From assembly GCA_021811745.1 (NCBI GenBank), contig JAJZNH010001026.1, forward strand, positions 1-5,583: DNA of 5,583 bases, given 5' to 3'. Position numbers and translations under genes: made by a program. The stretch's first letter is position 1; the number at the start of each line of letters is the position of its first letter. The notes below the pieces were generated by a model. The model was not told the DNA's origin. It saw nothing but the letters and a program-made list of their open reading frames with translations, and searched no databases. Source of the stretch: Acidobacteriota bacterium. GTDB taxonomy: Bacteria; Acidobacteriota; Terriglobia; Terriglobales; Acidobacteriaceae. Of the stretch, positions 1 through 5,583 are shown one piece after another.

Positions 1-101
1 CCACCGACACCCTCTGGGACGAAATCGCCCACTTGATCCAGTCCGTCTCCGCACAGGAATGCATGAACTACTTCACGGCTTGCGGATATGTAAGCACTTA
101 A
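1..101 (+). CDS. IS630-family transposase, C-terminal end (5' part outside window)
   Basis: The frame beginning at base 3 reads 32 residues and stops at TAA 99-101. It contains LWDEIAHLIQ followed by QECMNYFTACGY. This matches the usual tail of IS630-type DDE transposases, where a Trp-containing helix is followed by a Pro/Ala-x-Glu-Cys-x-Asn-Tyr-Phe-x-x-x-Gly-Tyr ending. The catalytic DDE residues would lie to the left of the window, so whether the enzyme is intact cannot be judged. The gene points toward the minus-strand operon and converges on the Usg-like gene about 470 bases away. Family assignment rests on this short tail only, from memory of the family, so an unrelated protein with a similar ending is not excluded. 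Confidence 0.65.
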   Translation, partial: TDTLWDEIAHLIQSVSAQECMNYFTACGYVST

Positions 102-116
102 ATCGAAAATGCTCTA
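1..116 (+). mobile_element. probable right end of an IS630-type insertion sequence
   Basis: IS630 elements usually end within a few tens of bases after the transposase stop and are flanked by a duplicated TA. Here the stop at 99-101 is followed by AATCGAAAATGCTCTAG, with a TA at 115-116 that would fit as the target duplication. The opposite terminal repeat is outside the window, so the exact end is a guess. The boundary is inferred, not seen. Confidence 0.35.
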
Positions 117-572
117 GCCGCGCCTGCTGTGCCGTCTTTCTTCCACCGAGGCCCCGCGGACAGGTTTTCGTACGAGGGGCAGGAGACAATCCCTACACTG
201 CACGCTGCTCGAAAGGTCAAATGCGAACTGGAAAGCGGCGCTGCAGCGTTTTCGATTCTGCTCTGTACGGAAGCCGAGCGGACAAGCGCGCCATTCCTTC
301 AGAAATGCCCGCCCTGCACGACGTTGCGATGTCAATAAGTGAAACTAAACTCTCAATGAACCGTTACCTGGTACGTCGTGTCTTCGCCGCCCTGCTCCAA
401 TGCGCTTTCTGGCTGCGGCAATGGCTGACAAATGAGTTGAAGGCGAGTGCCAGTCGGCAAGAACCAAATTTCCTGAAGGCACAGCATGATCGCTGACGGC
501 ATTCGGCCGCATTGCTCGGCAGCAAACAATCCTATTCGGCGGCAAGGAGAAATGTTGTTACGGCCGGCGGGA
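117..572. other. 456-base stretch with no supportable gene
   Basis: Open frames exist on both strands here, but none has a recognisable protein motif, a good ribosome binding site or a plausible domain pattern. The longest, on the + strand through 59-496, begins inside the transposase tail in another frame and yields a Cys/Arg-rich low-complexity translation. I see no tRNA, no clear hairpin followed by a T run downstream of the Usg-like stop at 573, and no obvious tandem repeat. It may be decayed sequence between the insertion element and the operon end. Confidence 0.5.
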
Positions 573-1595
573 CTACTGTACCTTTCCATGTGGCCGCAGA
601 CGGCGCAGATCGAGCGCGCACTGAACGGCGTTTTGCGCGCAGAGGCGCAAATTGTCTGAGGCTGCCCAGAGCCACAGACGTGTAGCTTCGTCTCTGCCGC
701 GCGGCATCTTCTCCGGCCGCAGGCGCACCAGCACGTTATTTTGCCCGGTGGCGGCCAGGTTCGAGGGCGAGTCTGTATCCTCGAGTACCAGTTCGACGTG
801 ACCTCCGCCCAGCACTTTTTCAAGAGCGTCCGTCTCCACCGGCCGCTCCAACTCCACTGCAATGGAAAACGCCTGGCCATGAAAGACGGGCGCGTGAATC
901 ACTTGCATGGCGAGCGCGGGCCCCCGCCCTGCGGTCAGCACGTCATAGTGTCGGCGAATCCGGTCCTCCGCAGCGCTCAGGCTGATGCTGGCGTCCTCGC
1001 CCAAACCGCTCAGCAGGTTGTAGGCCACCTGCGCGTCGTAGACTGCGCGCGGAAGCCCCTGAAAGCTCAACAGACTCACGGTCTGCTGGTGTAGCTCATC
1101 CATGGCGGCGCGGCCAAACTCACTGGCCGGCTCGATGACGGTGGCGGCGGCGAAGCGCACCGGAGCGGCTAGTTGCGCCCGTTCCATCAGCAAAGCCAAT
1201 GCCACCGCCGCAGGATGGGCTGGAACGACCGCCGGCGTGAACAGGTCCACAGCCGCTGCTTCTTCACCCAACCAGGGGGCGCGCACCAGAACTCCAGCCT
1301 CCCGGTCAAGTGCGGCGGAGAGATCGAGCACCGTGGAACCGGCGCTCAATGCCTGGCGCCAATATTTGCGGGTCATTTCCTCCGCGCCGCAGAAGAAGGT
1401 AAAGTCTGCGTGTTCGAAGGCCTCATTGTGGACAGCCTGGATGAAGGTTGCCTCGTCCCCGACTTGGTCCAATTGGCCCTGGGCCTCCTCATCAAGCAAG
1501 ACAAAATCCGCTGCCGCCAGCGCAGACTCCGCCAGCGCGTCCTTCAATTCTCGTCCAATGAGGGTTGAGGCCCCCACGATCGCAATTTTGTACAC
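573..1595 (-). CDS. Usg-like aspartate-semialdehyde dehydrogenase paralogue, probably not a classical ASADH
   Basis: The 340-residue protein has the ASADH layout. An N-terminal NAD(P)-binding loop, GASTLIG, lies at residues 8-14, followed by the dimerisation/catalytic domain and a C-terminal segment ASDNLRLCAQNAV (312-324) that in ASADH returns to the cofactor. HAPVFHGQA (234-242) and the C-terminal block resemble E. coli Usg more than Asd. True ASADH has a Pro-Asn-Cys-Ser/Thr catalytic motif. The matching region here is PAVVPAHPAAVAL (121-133), and there is no cysteine anywhere between residues 70 and 318. The substrate Arg and the acid/base His also appear replaced, by His234 and Gln241. 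The start is GTG, preceded by AAAGAGGA with a 5-base spacer. The gene begins 15 bases after pssA and is probably the last gene of the psd-pssA operon. Automated pipelines are likely to name it Asd; the residues argue against that activity. Its real function is unknown. Confidence 0.85.
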   Translation of the reverse strand: MYKIAIVGASTLIGRELKDALAESALAAADFVLLDEEAQGQLDQVGDEATFIQAVHNEAFEHADFTFFCGAEEMTRKYWRQALSAGSTVLDLSAALDREAGVLVRAPWLGEEAAAVDLFTPAVVPAHPAAVALALLMERAQLAAPVRFAAATVIEPASEFGRAAMDELHQQTVSLLSFQGLPRAVYDAQVAYNLLSGLGEDASISLSAAEDRIRRHYDVLTAGRGPALAMQVIHAPVFHGQAFSIAVELERPVETDALEKVLGGGHVELVLEDTDSPSNLAATGQNNVLVRLRPEKMPRGRDEATRLWLWAASDNLRLCAQNAVQCALDLRRLRPHGKVQ

Positions 1596-1610
1596 AGGCG
1601 TCCTCTTTCT

Positions 1611-2534
1611 TCAGCGGAGATCGAAGGAGCTATGATGGGTCAGCTCATGCGGTTCAGCCGCAAGTCCGGGCTCGGCTGGCGGCACCGCTCCCTTTGCACG
1701 CGCGCGCCTCCGTCGCGACCACGAGTAGGCCGCTCGTGCCCAAATACCTGAAAACATATAGGCTAATGCGGCCAGGAAAAGCATTACGTTCGAATAACGG
1801 AGCAGGATGTATGCCACAACAGCAAGCACCACCAACAACTGGAAGGGATGGCGCTGGGAAAGGTTGATCTCCTTGGCCGACCAGAAGCGCCACGTGCTCA
1901 CCATCAGGAACGCGCACAACCCCACCAGCACCAACCAGGGGATGGATATCCACCAGGCGAGCACGGGGATCCCGAAGCAAAGATGGACGGTTGCAGCTAG
2001 CAGTCCTGCCGCTGCTGGAATGGGCATGCCCACAAAGTACTTGCGGTCCGGCCGGCCGGGATTGCGCGGCTGCGCGTCCTGGCTGATGTTGAACCGCGCC
2101 AGGCGCGAGGCACCGCTGAGCAGAAACAGGAAACAGATGAAGACGCCCGCTTCCATCAGATGTTGCCGCAGGTGCGGATTGACCGACGGAGGCAGGAAAT
2201 GAAAGCCCCAGGCAAACGCCAACAGGCTGGGCGCCGCACCAAACGCAATTACGTCGGCCAGCGAATCCAACTCCTTGCCGAAGGCGCTGACAGTGTTGGT
2301 CATGCGAGCGATGCGCCCGTCCAGCGTATCGAAGGGAATGGCGATCAGGATGGCGATGGCTGCCCAATCAAGGTGGGATTCCGCACTGCCGCTGAGCGCC
2401 GCGATGGTCTGCGTGATCGAGTAGTAGCCCAGCGCCATCGTGCCCGCGGTAAATAGCGACGGCAACAGAAACATGCCCCGCCTTCGACGCGGATGCGCTT
2501 TGGCTCCGTGCCGTCGCGTATCCTGGCCTATCAC
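1611..2534 (-). CDS. pssA: CDP-diacylglycerol--serine O-phosphatidyltransferase (phosphatidylserine synthase)
   Basis: This membrane enzyme joins CDP-diacylglycerol and L-serine to give phosphatidylserine and CMP. The complete CDP-alcohol phosphatidyltransferase signature is present: Asp69, Asp72-Gly73, Ala76-Arg77, Gly86, Asp90 and Asp94 with the standard spacing, so the metal and substrate site looks intact. Hydrophobic segments lie roughly at residues 22-48, 57-68, 95-115, 129-146, 171-215 and 231-268, fitting a polytopic inner-membrane protein. The 307 residues are somewhat longer than many bacterial type II PssA proteins because of a basic N-terminus (HPRRRRG, 14-20) and a hydrophilic tail from about 271 that starts [12 protein letters not shown]. 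The start is GTG at 2532-2534, overlapping the psd stop as GTGA, with CGGAGA at 2541-2546 as ribosome binding site. It is therefore translationally coupled to psd, the next enzyme in the pathway. Confidence 0.95.
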   Translation of the reverse strand: MIGQDTRRHGAKAHPRRRRGMFLLPSLFTAGTMALGYYSITQTIAALSGSAESHLDWAAIAILIAIPFDTLDGRIARMTNTVSAFGKELDSLADVIAFGAAPSLLAFAWGFHFLPPSVNPHLRQHLMEAGVFICFLFLLSGASRLARFNISQDAQPRNPGRPDRKYFVGMPIPAAAGLLAATVHLCFGIPVLAWWISIPWLVLVGLCAFLMVSTWRFWSAKEINLSQRHPFQLLVVLAVVAYILLRYSNVMLFLAALAYMFSGIWARAAYSWSRRRRARAKGAVPPAEPGLAAEPHELTHHSSFDLR

Positions 2535-3244
2535 GCGCGATCTCCGTCGAGCGCGTTCGCCAGCACCCCGGCTCTGGCTGTCCCGTCACGGGCCGTCACC
2601 GCCAGTGCCACTGCGGCCCGCGGCATGGCCGCCAGAACACTGGCGCCACCGCGTACCCGCTGGCCCACCTGTACCTGCAGGACTGCCTCGGACGGCAGAA
2701 GCACATCTACGCGCGAGCCGAATTTGATCAAGCCTACCCGTTGGCCCCGCGTCACAATGTCGCCCTCCGCGTAGTCGAAGACGATACGTCTGGCCAACAG
2801 TCCGGCGATCTGCTTGAAGGTAACCTCAACGCCCTCGTCGATGCCCACGCCGCGCACCGTAACCACGTTTTGCTCGTTGCGGTCCGCTGACGCCGGGTTC
2901 ATGGCGTTCAGATACGCGCCCTTGCGGTAGCGTACACTGCTAATCACCCCGCCGATGGGCGAGCGGTTGACATGTACATCAAAAACGCTTAGGAAGATGC
3001 TGATTCTTCGTCGCGGCCCTTCGGGCGTAGTCACGGTGGCCGTCTCGGTGACTAAGCCGTCTCCCGGCGAGACGATCAACCCCTCGCCAGCAGGGATCGC
3101 CCGTGGAGGGTCACGGAAAAACCAGAGGAAGAATAGCGCCAAGCCGACGGGCAATATCGCCCACACCCACCCGCCGGTGGCCCACTTAAGGAGCGATGCA
3201 ACCGCGAGTAGGCCCGAACCGTAGATGTAACCGTCTCGAACCAT
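2531..3244 (-). CDS. psd: phosphatidylserine decarboxylase proenzyme (short PSD-A type)
   Basis: Psd decarboxylates phosphatidylserine to phosphatidylethanolamine using a pyruvoyl group made by self-cleavage. Residue numbers count from the ATG at 3244. Two hydrophobic stretches at about 6-21 and 26-43 anchor the N-terminus. FDVHVNRSP (88-96) is the conserved block with the catalytic His. IKFGSRVDV (173-181) holds the cleavage site, Gly176-Ser177, where Ser177 would become the pyruvoyl group and split the chain into beta and alpha subunits. The Phe-Gly-Ser-Arg form is typical of short PSD-A enzymes, whereas longer ones use Leu-Gly-Ser-Thr. Length is 237 residues. An Ala-rich tail after about 205 is longer than I would expect. 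An in-frame TTG at 3253 would add three residues; I chose ATG because MVRDG is a common beginning in this family. The gene overlaps pssA by GTGA. Confidence 0.93.
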   Translation of the reverse strand: MVRDGYIYGSGLLAVASLLKWATGGWVWAILPVGLALFFLWFFRDPPRAIPAGEGLIVSPGDGLVTETATVTTPEGPRRRISIFLSVFDVHVNRSPIGGVISSVRYRKGAYLNAMNPASADRNEQNVVTVRGVGIDEGVEVTFKQIAGLLARRIVFDYAEGDIVTRGQRVGLIKFGSRVDVLLPSEAVLQVQVGQRVRGGASVLAAMPRAAVALAVTARDGTARAGVLANALDGDRA

Positions 3245-3255
3245 CGTCCCCAACG

Positions 3256-3261
3256 ATTATA
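3256..3261 (-). promoter_or_regulatory. possible -10 box (TATAAT) just upstream of psd
   Basis: The minus strand reads TATAAT here, a perfect sigma-70 -10 hexamer, and 11 bases separate it from the ATG of psd at 3244. No good -35 hexamer is visible 16-18 bases further upstream (about 3278-3285). If it works, the start of transcription would fall around 3247-3250, leaving a leader of only a few bases. A chance match is quite possible. Confidence 0.3.
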
Positions 3262-3393
3262 CGGATATTTTTGGCCGACCAGTACACCCAGGTCGCGGGC
3301 GAAAACCCTCTATTTGGGCACACACTTGACCCGGCTCGCGTTTTCAGGCCGACGCTAGGCAAACTGCTGCAGCGTTTACTGGCCGCACACCCC

Positions 3394-3603
3394 TTACGCG
3401 ACGGCGGGCGATCGGCGCTCCAGTGCGAAAATCAGATCTTTTGCGTGCAATTTGAGTTTCTTCAGACGCACCTCTTCGAGTTGTTCATCTTCGGTGAGAT
3501 AGGGTTTCTGAAGCAATTCTTCCAACCGCTGAGCATAGCGTCGATGTTCGGCGTGCAAGCGATCGATCTCTTCGCTCAGCGTGGCATCCTGTACTTCATC
3601 CAT
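3394..3603 (-). CDS. YdcH/DUF465 family small protein
   Basis: This is a 69-residue, highly charged and almost entirely helical protein with no membrane segment or signal peptide, so it should be cytoplasmic. Residues 16-30 (LHAEHRRYAQRLEEL) form a first helix. The run KPYLTEDEQLEEVRLKKLKL (33-52) is the hallmark of the YdcH/DUF465 family, whose members are about 60-75 residues long and fold as a helical hairpin or coiled coil. The family's function is not well established. The ATG at 3601-3603 has a near-perfect ribosome binding site. The gene sits between rimI (244 bases upstream) and psd (149 bases downstream to its ATG). It may be transcribed on its own or together with psd; no strong terminator is visible between them. 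Confidence 0.88.
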   Translation of the reverse strand: MDEVQDATLSEEIDRLHAEHRRYAQRLEELLQKPYLTEDEQLEEVRLKKLKLHAKDLIFALERRSPAVA

Positions 3604-3607
3604 CTAG

Positions 3608-3614
3608 CACCTCC
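3608..3614 (-). promoter_or_regulatory. ribosome binding site of the YdcH-family gene
   Basis: GGAGGTG on the minus strand ends 4 bases before the ATG, and the GGAGG core is 6 bases away. It is the strongest Shine-Dalgarno sequence in the window and fixes the start of this small gene. Confidence 0.8.
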
Positions 3615-3652
3615 GGTACGGCGGTCCATTTCTTGGGAGCAGACCTGAAGCT

Positions 3653-3661
3653 TGTATAACA
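3653..3661 (-). promoter_or_regulatory. possible extended -10 promoter of the YdcH-family gene
   Basis: The minus strand reads TGTTATACA, which fits TG-N-TATACA, an extended -10 element, about 50 bases before the ATG at 3603. This part of the spacer is more AT-rich than its surroundings. No clear -35 hexamer is seen at 16-18 bases; a TTGCAC lies too far upstream. Confidence 0.25.
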
Positions 3662-3702
3662 GAACATTTACATATAGCGCCGTTCCCGTGCAAACAGCAA
3701 GA

Positions 3703-3743
3703 GGGGAAATGGGAAAAACCCACGGCGGTGTGGATTCCCCCCC
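3703..3743. other. imperfect nested hairpin between rimI and the YdcH gene
   Basis: On the + strand GGGG (3703-3706), GGGAA (3711-3715) and CCAC (3720-3723) can pair in turn with CCCC (3740-3743), TTCCC (3735-3739) and GTGG (3730-3733). This gives 13 base pairs in three short stems around a GGCGGT loop. Read on the minus strand, the inner stem is followed by GTTTTTC, so it could act as a weak terminator for rimI. An RNA leader element is another possibility. The pairing is seen; any role is inference. Confidence 0.3.
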
Positions 3744-3847
3744 AAATCTCGATCCTTGGACTTGCCTGAACTTCGCGCGGGTGTACTGAATCGCATGCTT
3801 TGTCGATGACGCCTGGCACAGGCCTGTGACAGCCCGTGAAATCCATA

Positions 3848-4336
3848 TTAGCCGAGGTGCAAAGCCATCAGCACCGCATCCTCAACCGGTTCAGCGTAAT
3901 AGCGCGGACGGCGGCCAGTCGCAGCAAACCCCAATGCCCGATAGAGCCCGACCGCCGGGAGATTCGAGGCGCGCACCTCCAGCCGGACCTCTTCAACGCC
4001 TGCCAGCCTCAGTTCCTGCGCCATTGAGGCCCATAGCTGCCGGCCCACGCCCTGCCGCTGCCATGGTGCCGCCACCGCGATCGACTCCAGTTCCGCTTCG
4101 CCGCCGATTCGGCTGGCGATAGCGAACCCCAATACCGCACCGCTCGAACACTGCACGGCAATCAGCGCAATCCTCCGAGGCATGGAGGCTGGATTCGAGG
4201 CCTGATCCAAGGCTGCCCCATAGGCCGCCCGTGGCCAATGCGGTGCATCCTTCAAGCTCGCTGCCAGTGACACAACTTCATCCACCTCGGTCGCGCCCAT
4301 GCGTCGGACGCGCATCTCGTTGGCAGGGAAGTTCAT
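3848..4336 (-). CDS. rimI: RimI-type GNAT N-acetyltransferase
   Basis: RimI transfers an acetyl group from acetyl-CoA to the N-terminus of a protein, classically ribosomal protein bS18. The 162-residue length suits the family. Motif A is ELESIAVAAPWQRQGVGRQL (82-101), with the acetyl-CoA pyrophosphate loop QRQGVG at 93-98. Motif B is LEVRASNLPAVGLYRALGF (119-137). Glu120 and Tyr132 match the catalytic pair of E. coli RimI, and RPRYY followed by EDAVLMAL closes the domain as in that enzyme. The ATG at 4334-4336 overlaps the tsaB stop as ATGA. The open frame extends upstream to 4456, but that part lies inside tsaB and is not family-like, so the short start is preferred. No strong ribosome binding site is seen, consistent with translational coupling to tsaB. 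The tsaB-rimI pairing is common in bacteria. Confidence 0.9.
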   Translation of the reverse strand: MNFPANEMRVRRMGATEVDEVVSLAASLKDAPHWPRAAYGAALDQASNPASMPRRIALIAVQCSSGAVLGFAIASRIGGEAELESIAVAAPWQRQGVGRQLWASMAQELRLAGVEEVRLEVRASNLPAVGLYRALGFAATGRRPRYYAEPVEDAVLMALHLG

Positions 4337-5022
4337 GAGTGCGGGGTCCCGGCGGCGGTCGCAGCGCCGAAGATCTCCGCATCCGAGCGGCGCAGGTAGT
4401 GTCCGTCCAGCAGCGCTACGTCCACAAACTCCGCACTTGTCACCTTCGTTGCGCACAACCGCAGTGCATCGGAGGCCGTGGGAGCTTCGACCGTCACGAT
4501 TTCAGTCCGCGGCCATATCCTTCCCAGTAGCGCTGCTGCTCCGTTCTCACAGACGGCGATTCTCGCCGGTGCTGGATCGATCACGGCCAGTTCCTCCGGG
4601 CCTGCCAGCAGTTCCTTGATGGGCGATTCTTTCGCCGCGATGCGCAGGAAAACCTCTTCGCGTTGCGCATCCAGAGCCGAAGATGGCCCGTTGGCCTTCC
4701 ATCCAAGAACCTCCAACCGCGAAACAGCAACCACCGGAATTCCGGCTCCTTCAGCGAGTCCCTTCAACGCGCTCAGCCCCACCCGCACTCCGGTAAAGCT
4801 GCCCGGTCCGTTCACGGCCACGAGTGCATGGAGGAGATCCAGCCTGATTCCGGCTTGAGACAGTAGATCGCCAATCGCCGCCACCAGCGTCGCCGAGTAG
4901 CTGCGCCCCGCCAGCTCCGTCTCGCCAAGAATCTCCACCGCGCCGCCACTCAACCGTCCTAGCGCAACCGAGCCCGATGGCCCGCAGGTATCGATGCCGA
5001 GCAGGAGGCTAGATTCAGTCAT
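4333..5022 (-). CDS. tsaB: tRNA threonylcarbamoyladenosine biosynthesis protein TsaB
   Basis: TsaB is the non-catalytic partner of TsaD in the TsaB-TsaD-TsaE complex that installs the threonylcarbamoyl group on A37 of ANN-decoding tRNAs. The 229-residue protein has the ASKHA-fold start LLLGIDTCGPSGSVAL (6-21). The family signature NGPGSFTGVRVGLSALKGLA lies at 71-90, followed by LDAQREEVFL (117-126) and a C-terminal YLRRSDAE (209-216). All fit TsaB rather than the longer TsaD, which would carry His metal ligands. The ATG is preceded by GGTGAGAG, a modest ribosome binding site. The gene overlaps rimI by ATGA and starts 94 bases after the MetB-like gene. No promoter stands out in that gap, so it may be cotranscribed with it. 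Confidence 0.94.
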   Translation of the reverse strand: MTESSLLLGIDTCGPSGSVALGRLSGGAVEILGETELAGRSYSATLVAAIGDLLSQAGIRLDLLHALVAVNGPGSFTGVRVGLSALKGLAEGAGIPVVAVSRLEVLGWKANGPSSALDAQREEVFLRIAAKESPIKELLAGPEELAVIDPAPARIAVCENGAAALLGRIWPRTEIVTVEAPTASDALRLCATKVTSAEFVDVALLDGHYLRRSDAEIFGAATAAGTPHS

Positions 5023-5116
5023 GATCTCTCACCGGCAGCCCGTGACCACAGCCGAGTCTGGAAAGGCACGGTCTTTGCGGGGGATTTGTGGGCATCGCGA
5101 CTCTCGCCTCAGACAC

Positions 5117-5583
5117 CTAGACTGCTTTCAACCCCTGCTCCAGATCCGCAATCAAGTCTTCCTTGTCCTCGATGCCGACGGAGAGGCGGATCATGCCGTC
5201 AGTAATTCCCGCCGCGGCCCGCTCCGCGTCGCTGAGCGCCGCATGGGTGGTGGTGGCCGAGTGCGAGGCCAGTGACTCCACGCCGCCCAGCGATTCGGCG
5301 TTCAAAAAGATCTTTAGCGCACCCATGAACCGCGCCACCGCCGCGCGCGAGCCCACGTCGAAGCTCAGCATTGACCCGAATCCCTTTTGCTGCCGCGCTG
5401 CCAGCTCGTGCTGGGGGTGGTTCTTCAGTCCCGGATAGGATAGCCGGCTCACTTTGGGGTGCACCGAAAGGTATTCGGCCACCGCGCGACCATTCTCCTC
5501 GTGCTGCTTGATCCTGAGCGGCATGGTCTTGATGCCGCGCAGCACCAGGTAGCACTCGAAGGGCGACAGAATTGCGCCGGTTG
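5117..5583 (-). CDS. metB: PLP-dependent trans-sulfuration enzyme, cystathionine gamma-synthase/lyase type, C-terminal part
   Basis: The gene runs off the right edge, and the last 154 residues are visible. GAILSPFECYLVLRGIKTMP, SLGGVESLASHSATTTHAAL, and then IRLSVGIEDKEDLIADLEQG near the end are signatures of the Cys/Met-metabolism PLP enzyme family. The ending is strikingly like E. coli MetB (AAAGI, then a Leu/Ile-Arg-Ile/Leu-Ser motif, then GIEDxEDLIADLE). The Arg encoded at 5186-5188 is the expected substrate-carboxylate ligand. The PLP lysine lies outside the window. Cystathionine gamma-synthase makes cystathionine from an activated homoserine and cysteine. Gamma-lyases of the same family are hard to separate by the C-terminus alone, so the symbol is tentative. 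The stop is TAG at 5117-5119. Confidence 0.88.
   Translation of the reverse strand, partial: TGAILSPFECYLVLRGIKTMPLRIKQHEENGRAVAEYLSVHPKVSRLSYPGLKNHPQHELAARQQKGFGSMLSFDVGSRAAVARFMGALKIFLNAESLGGVESLASHSATTTHAALSDAERAAAGITDGMIRLSVGIEDKEDLIADLEQGLKAV

Noticed and set aside
354..496. Possible small + strand gene starting MNRYLVRRVFAALL
   Set aside because: It has a basic start followed by a hydrophobic run, but no Shine-Dalgarno sequence, and the frame also runs upstream through junk. Too little to call.
353..880. Minus-strand open frame of 175 codons partly filling the gene-free stretch
   Set aside because: Its first half is an alternative frame of the Usg-like gene, and the rest shows no family features or ribosome binding site.
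1102..1635. Long open frame on the + strand (177 codons), opposite the Usg-like gene
   Set aside because: Its translation is Ser/Ala-rich with no motif, and it mirrors a well-supported gene. Long antisense frames are expected at this GC content.
3817..3828. Perfect 12-base palindrome CACAGGCCTGTG just after the rimI stop
   Set aside because: It has no loop and no T run, so it does not look like a terminator. A single copy with no matching site elsewhere gives no support for an operator.
4337..4456. Upstream extension of rimI by 40 codons
   Set aside because: It lies wholly within tsaB and reads as Cys/Arg/Gly-rich non-family sequence. The ATGA overlap start gives a normal-length RimI.
5097..5107. 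Small hairpin GCGA-CTC-TCGC after the MetB-like stop
   Set aside because: A four-base-pair stem with no following T tract is too weak to call a terminator.

Overview
This window looks like an ordinary chromosomal stretch of a GC-rich bacterium. The gene set and order (tsaB, rimI, a YdcH/DUF465 gene, psd, pssA, then a Usg-type semialdehyde dehydrogenase paralogue) resemble what I remember from Acidobacteriota, possibly the Solibacter/Bryobacter side. That placement is an inference from gene order and protein style; there is no rRNA or other marker here to prove it.

Layout, left to right. Bases 1-101 are the last 32 codons of an IS630-type transposase on the + strand. Bases 117-572 hold no gene I can support. 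From 573 to the right edge every gene is on the minus strand, so transcription runs right to left: a trans-sulfuration enzyme cut by the window edge (MetB-like, 5117 to beyond 5583), tsaB (4333-5022), rimI (3848-4336), a 247-base spacer with a hairpin, a small YdcH-family gene (3394-3603), psd (2531-3244), pssA (1611-2534) and a Usg-like gene (573-1595).

The genes fall into two tightly coupled groups. tsaB and rimI overlap by ATGA; TsaB supports t6A37 tRNA modification and RimI is an N-terminal protein acetyltransferase. psd and pssA overlap by GTGA, and the Usg-like gene follows pssA after 15 bases with a good ribosome binding site. PssA makes phosphatidylserine from CDP-diacylglycerol and serine, and Psd decarboxylates it to phosphatidylethanolamine, so this is a compact PE-synthesis operon. 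The third gene of that operon is the oddest protein here: it has the aspartate-semialdehyde dehydrogenase fold but lacks the catalytic cysteine and apparently the substrate Arg and His.

I found no CRISPR array, tRNA, rRNA, phage, toxin or defence module, and no convincing new system. The points worth a second look are the catalytically altered Usg-like protein, a TATAAT box almost touching the psd start codon, and the hairpin between rimI and the YdcH gene.
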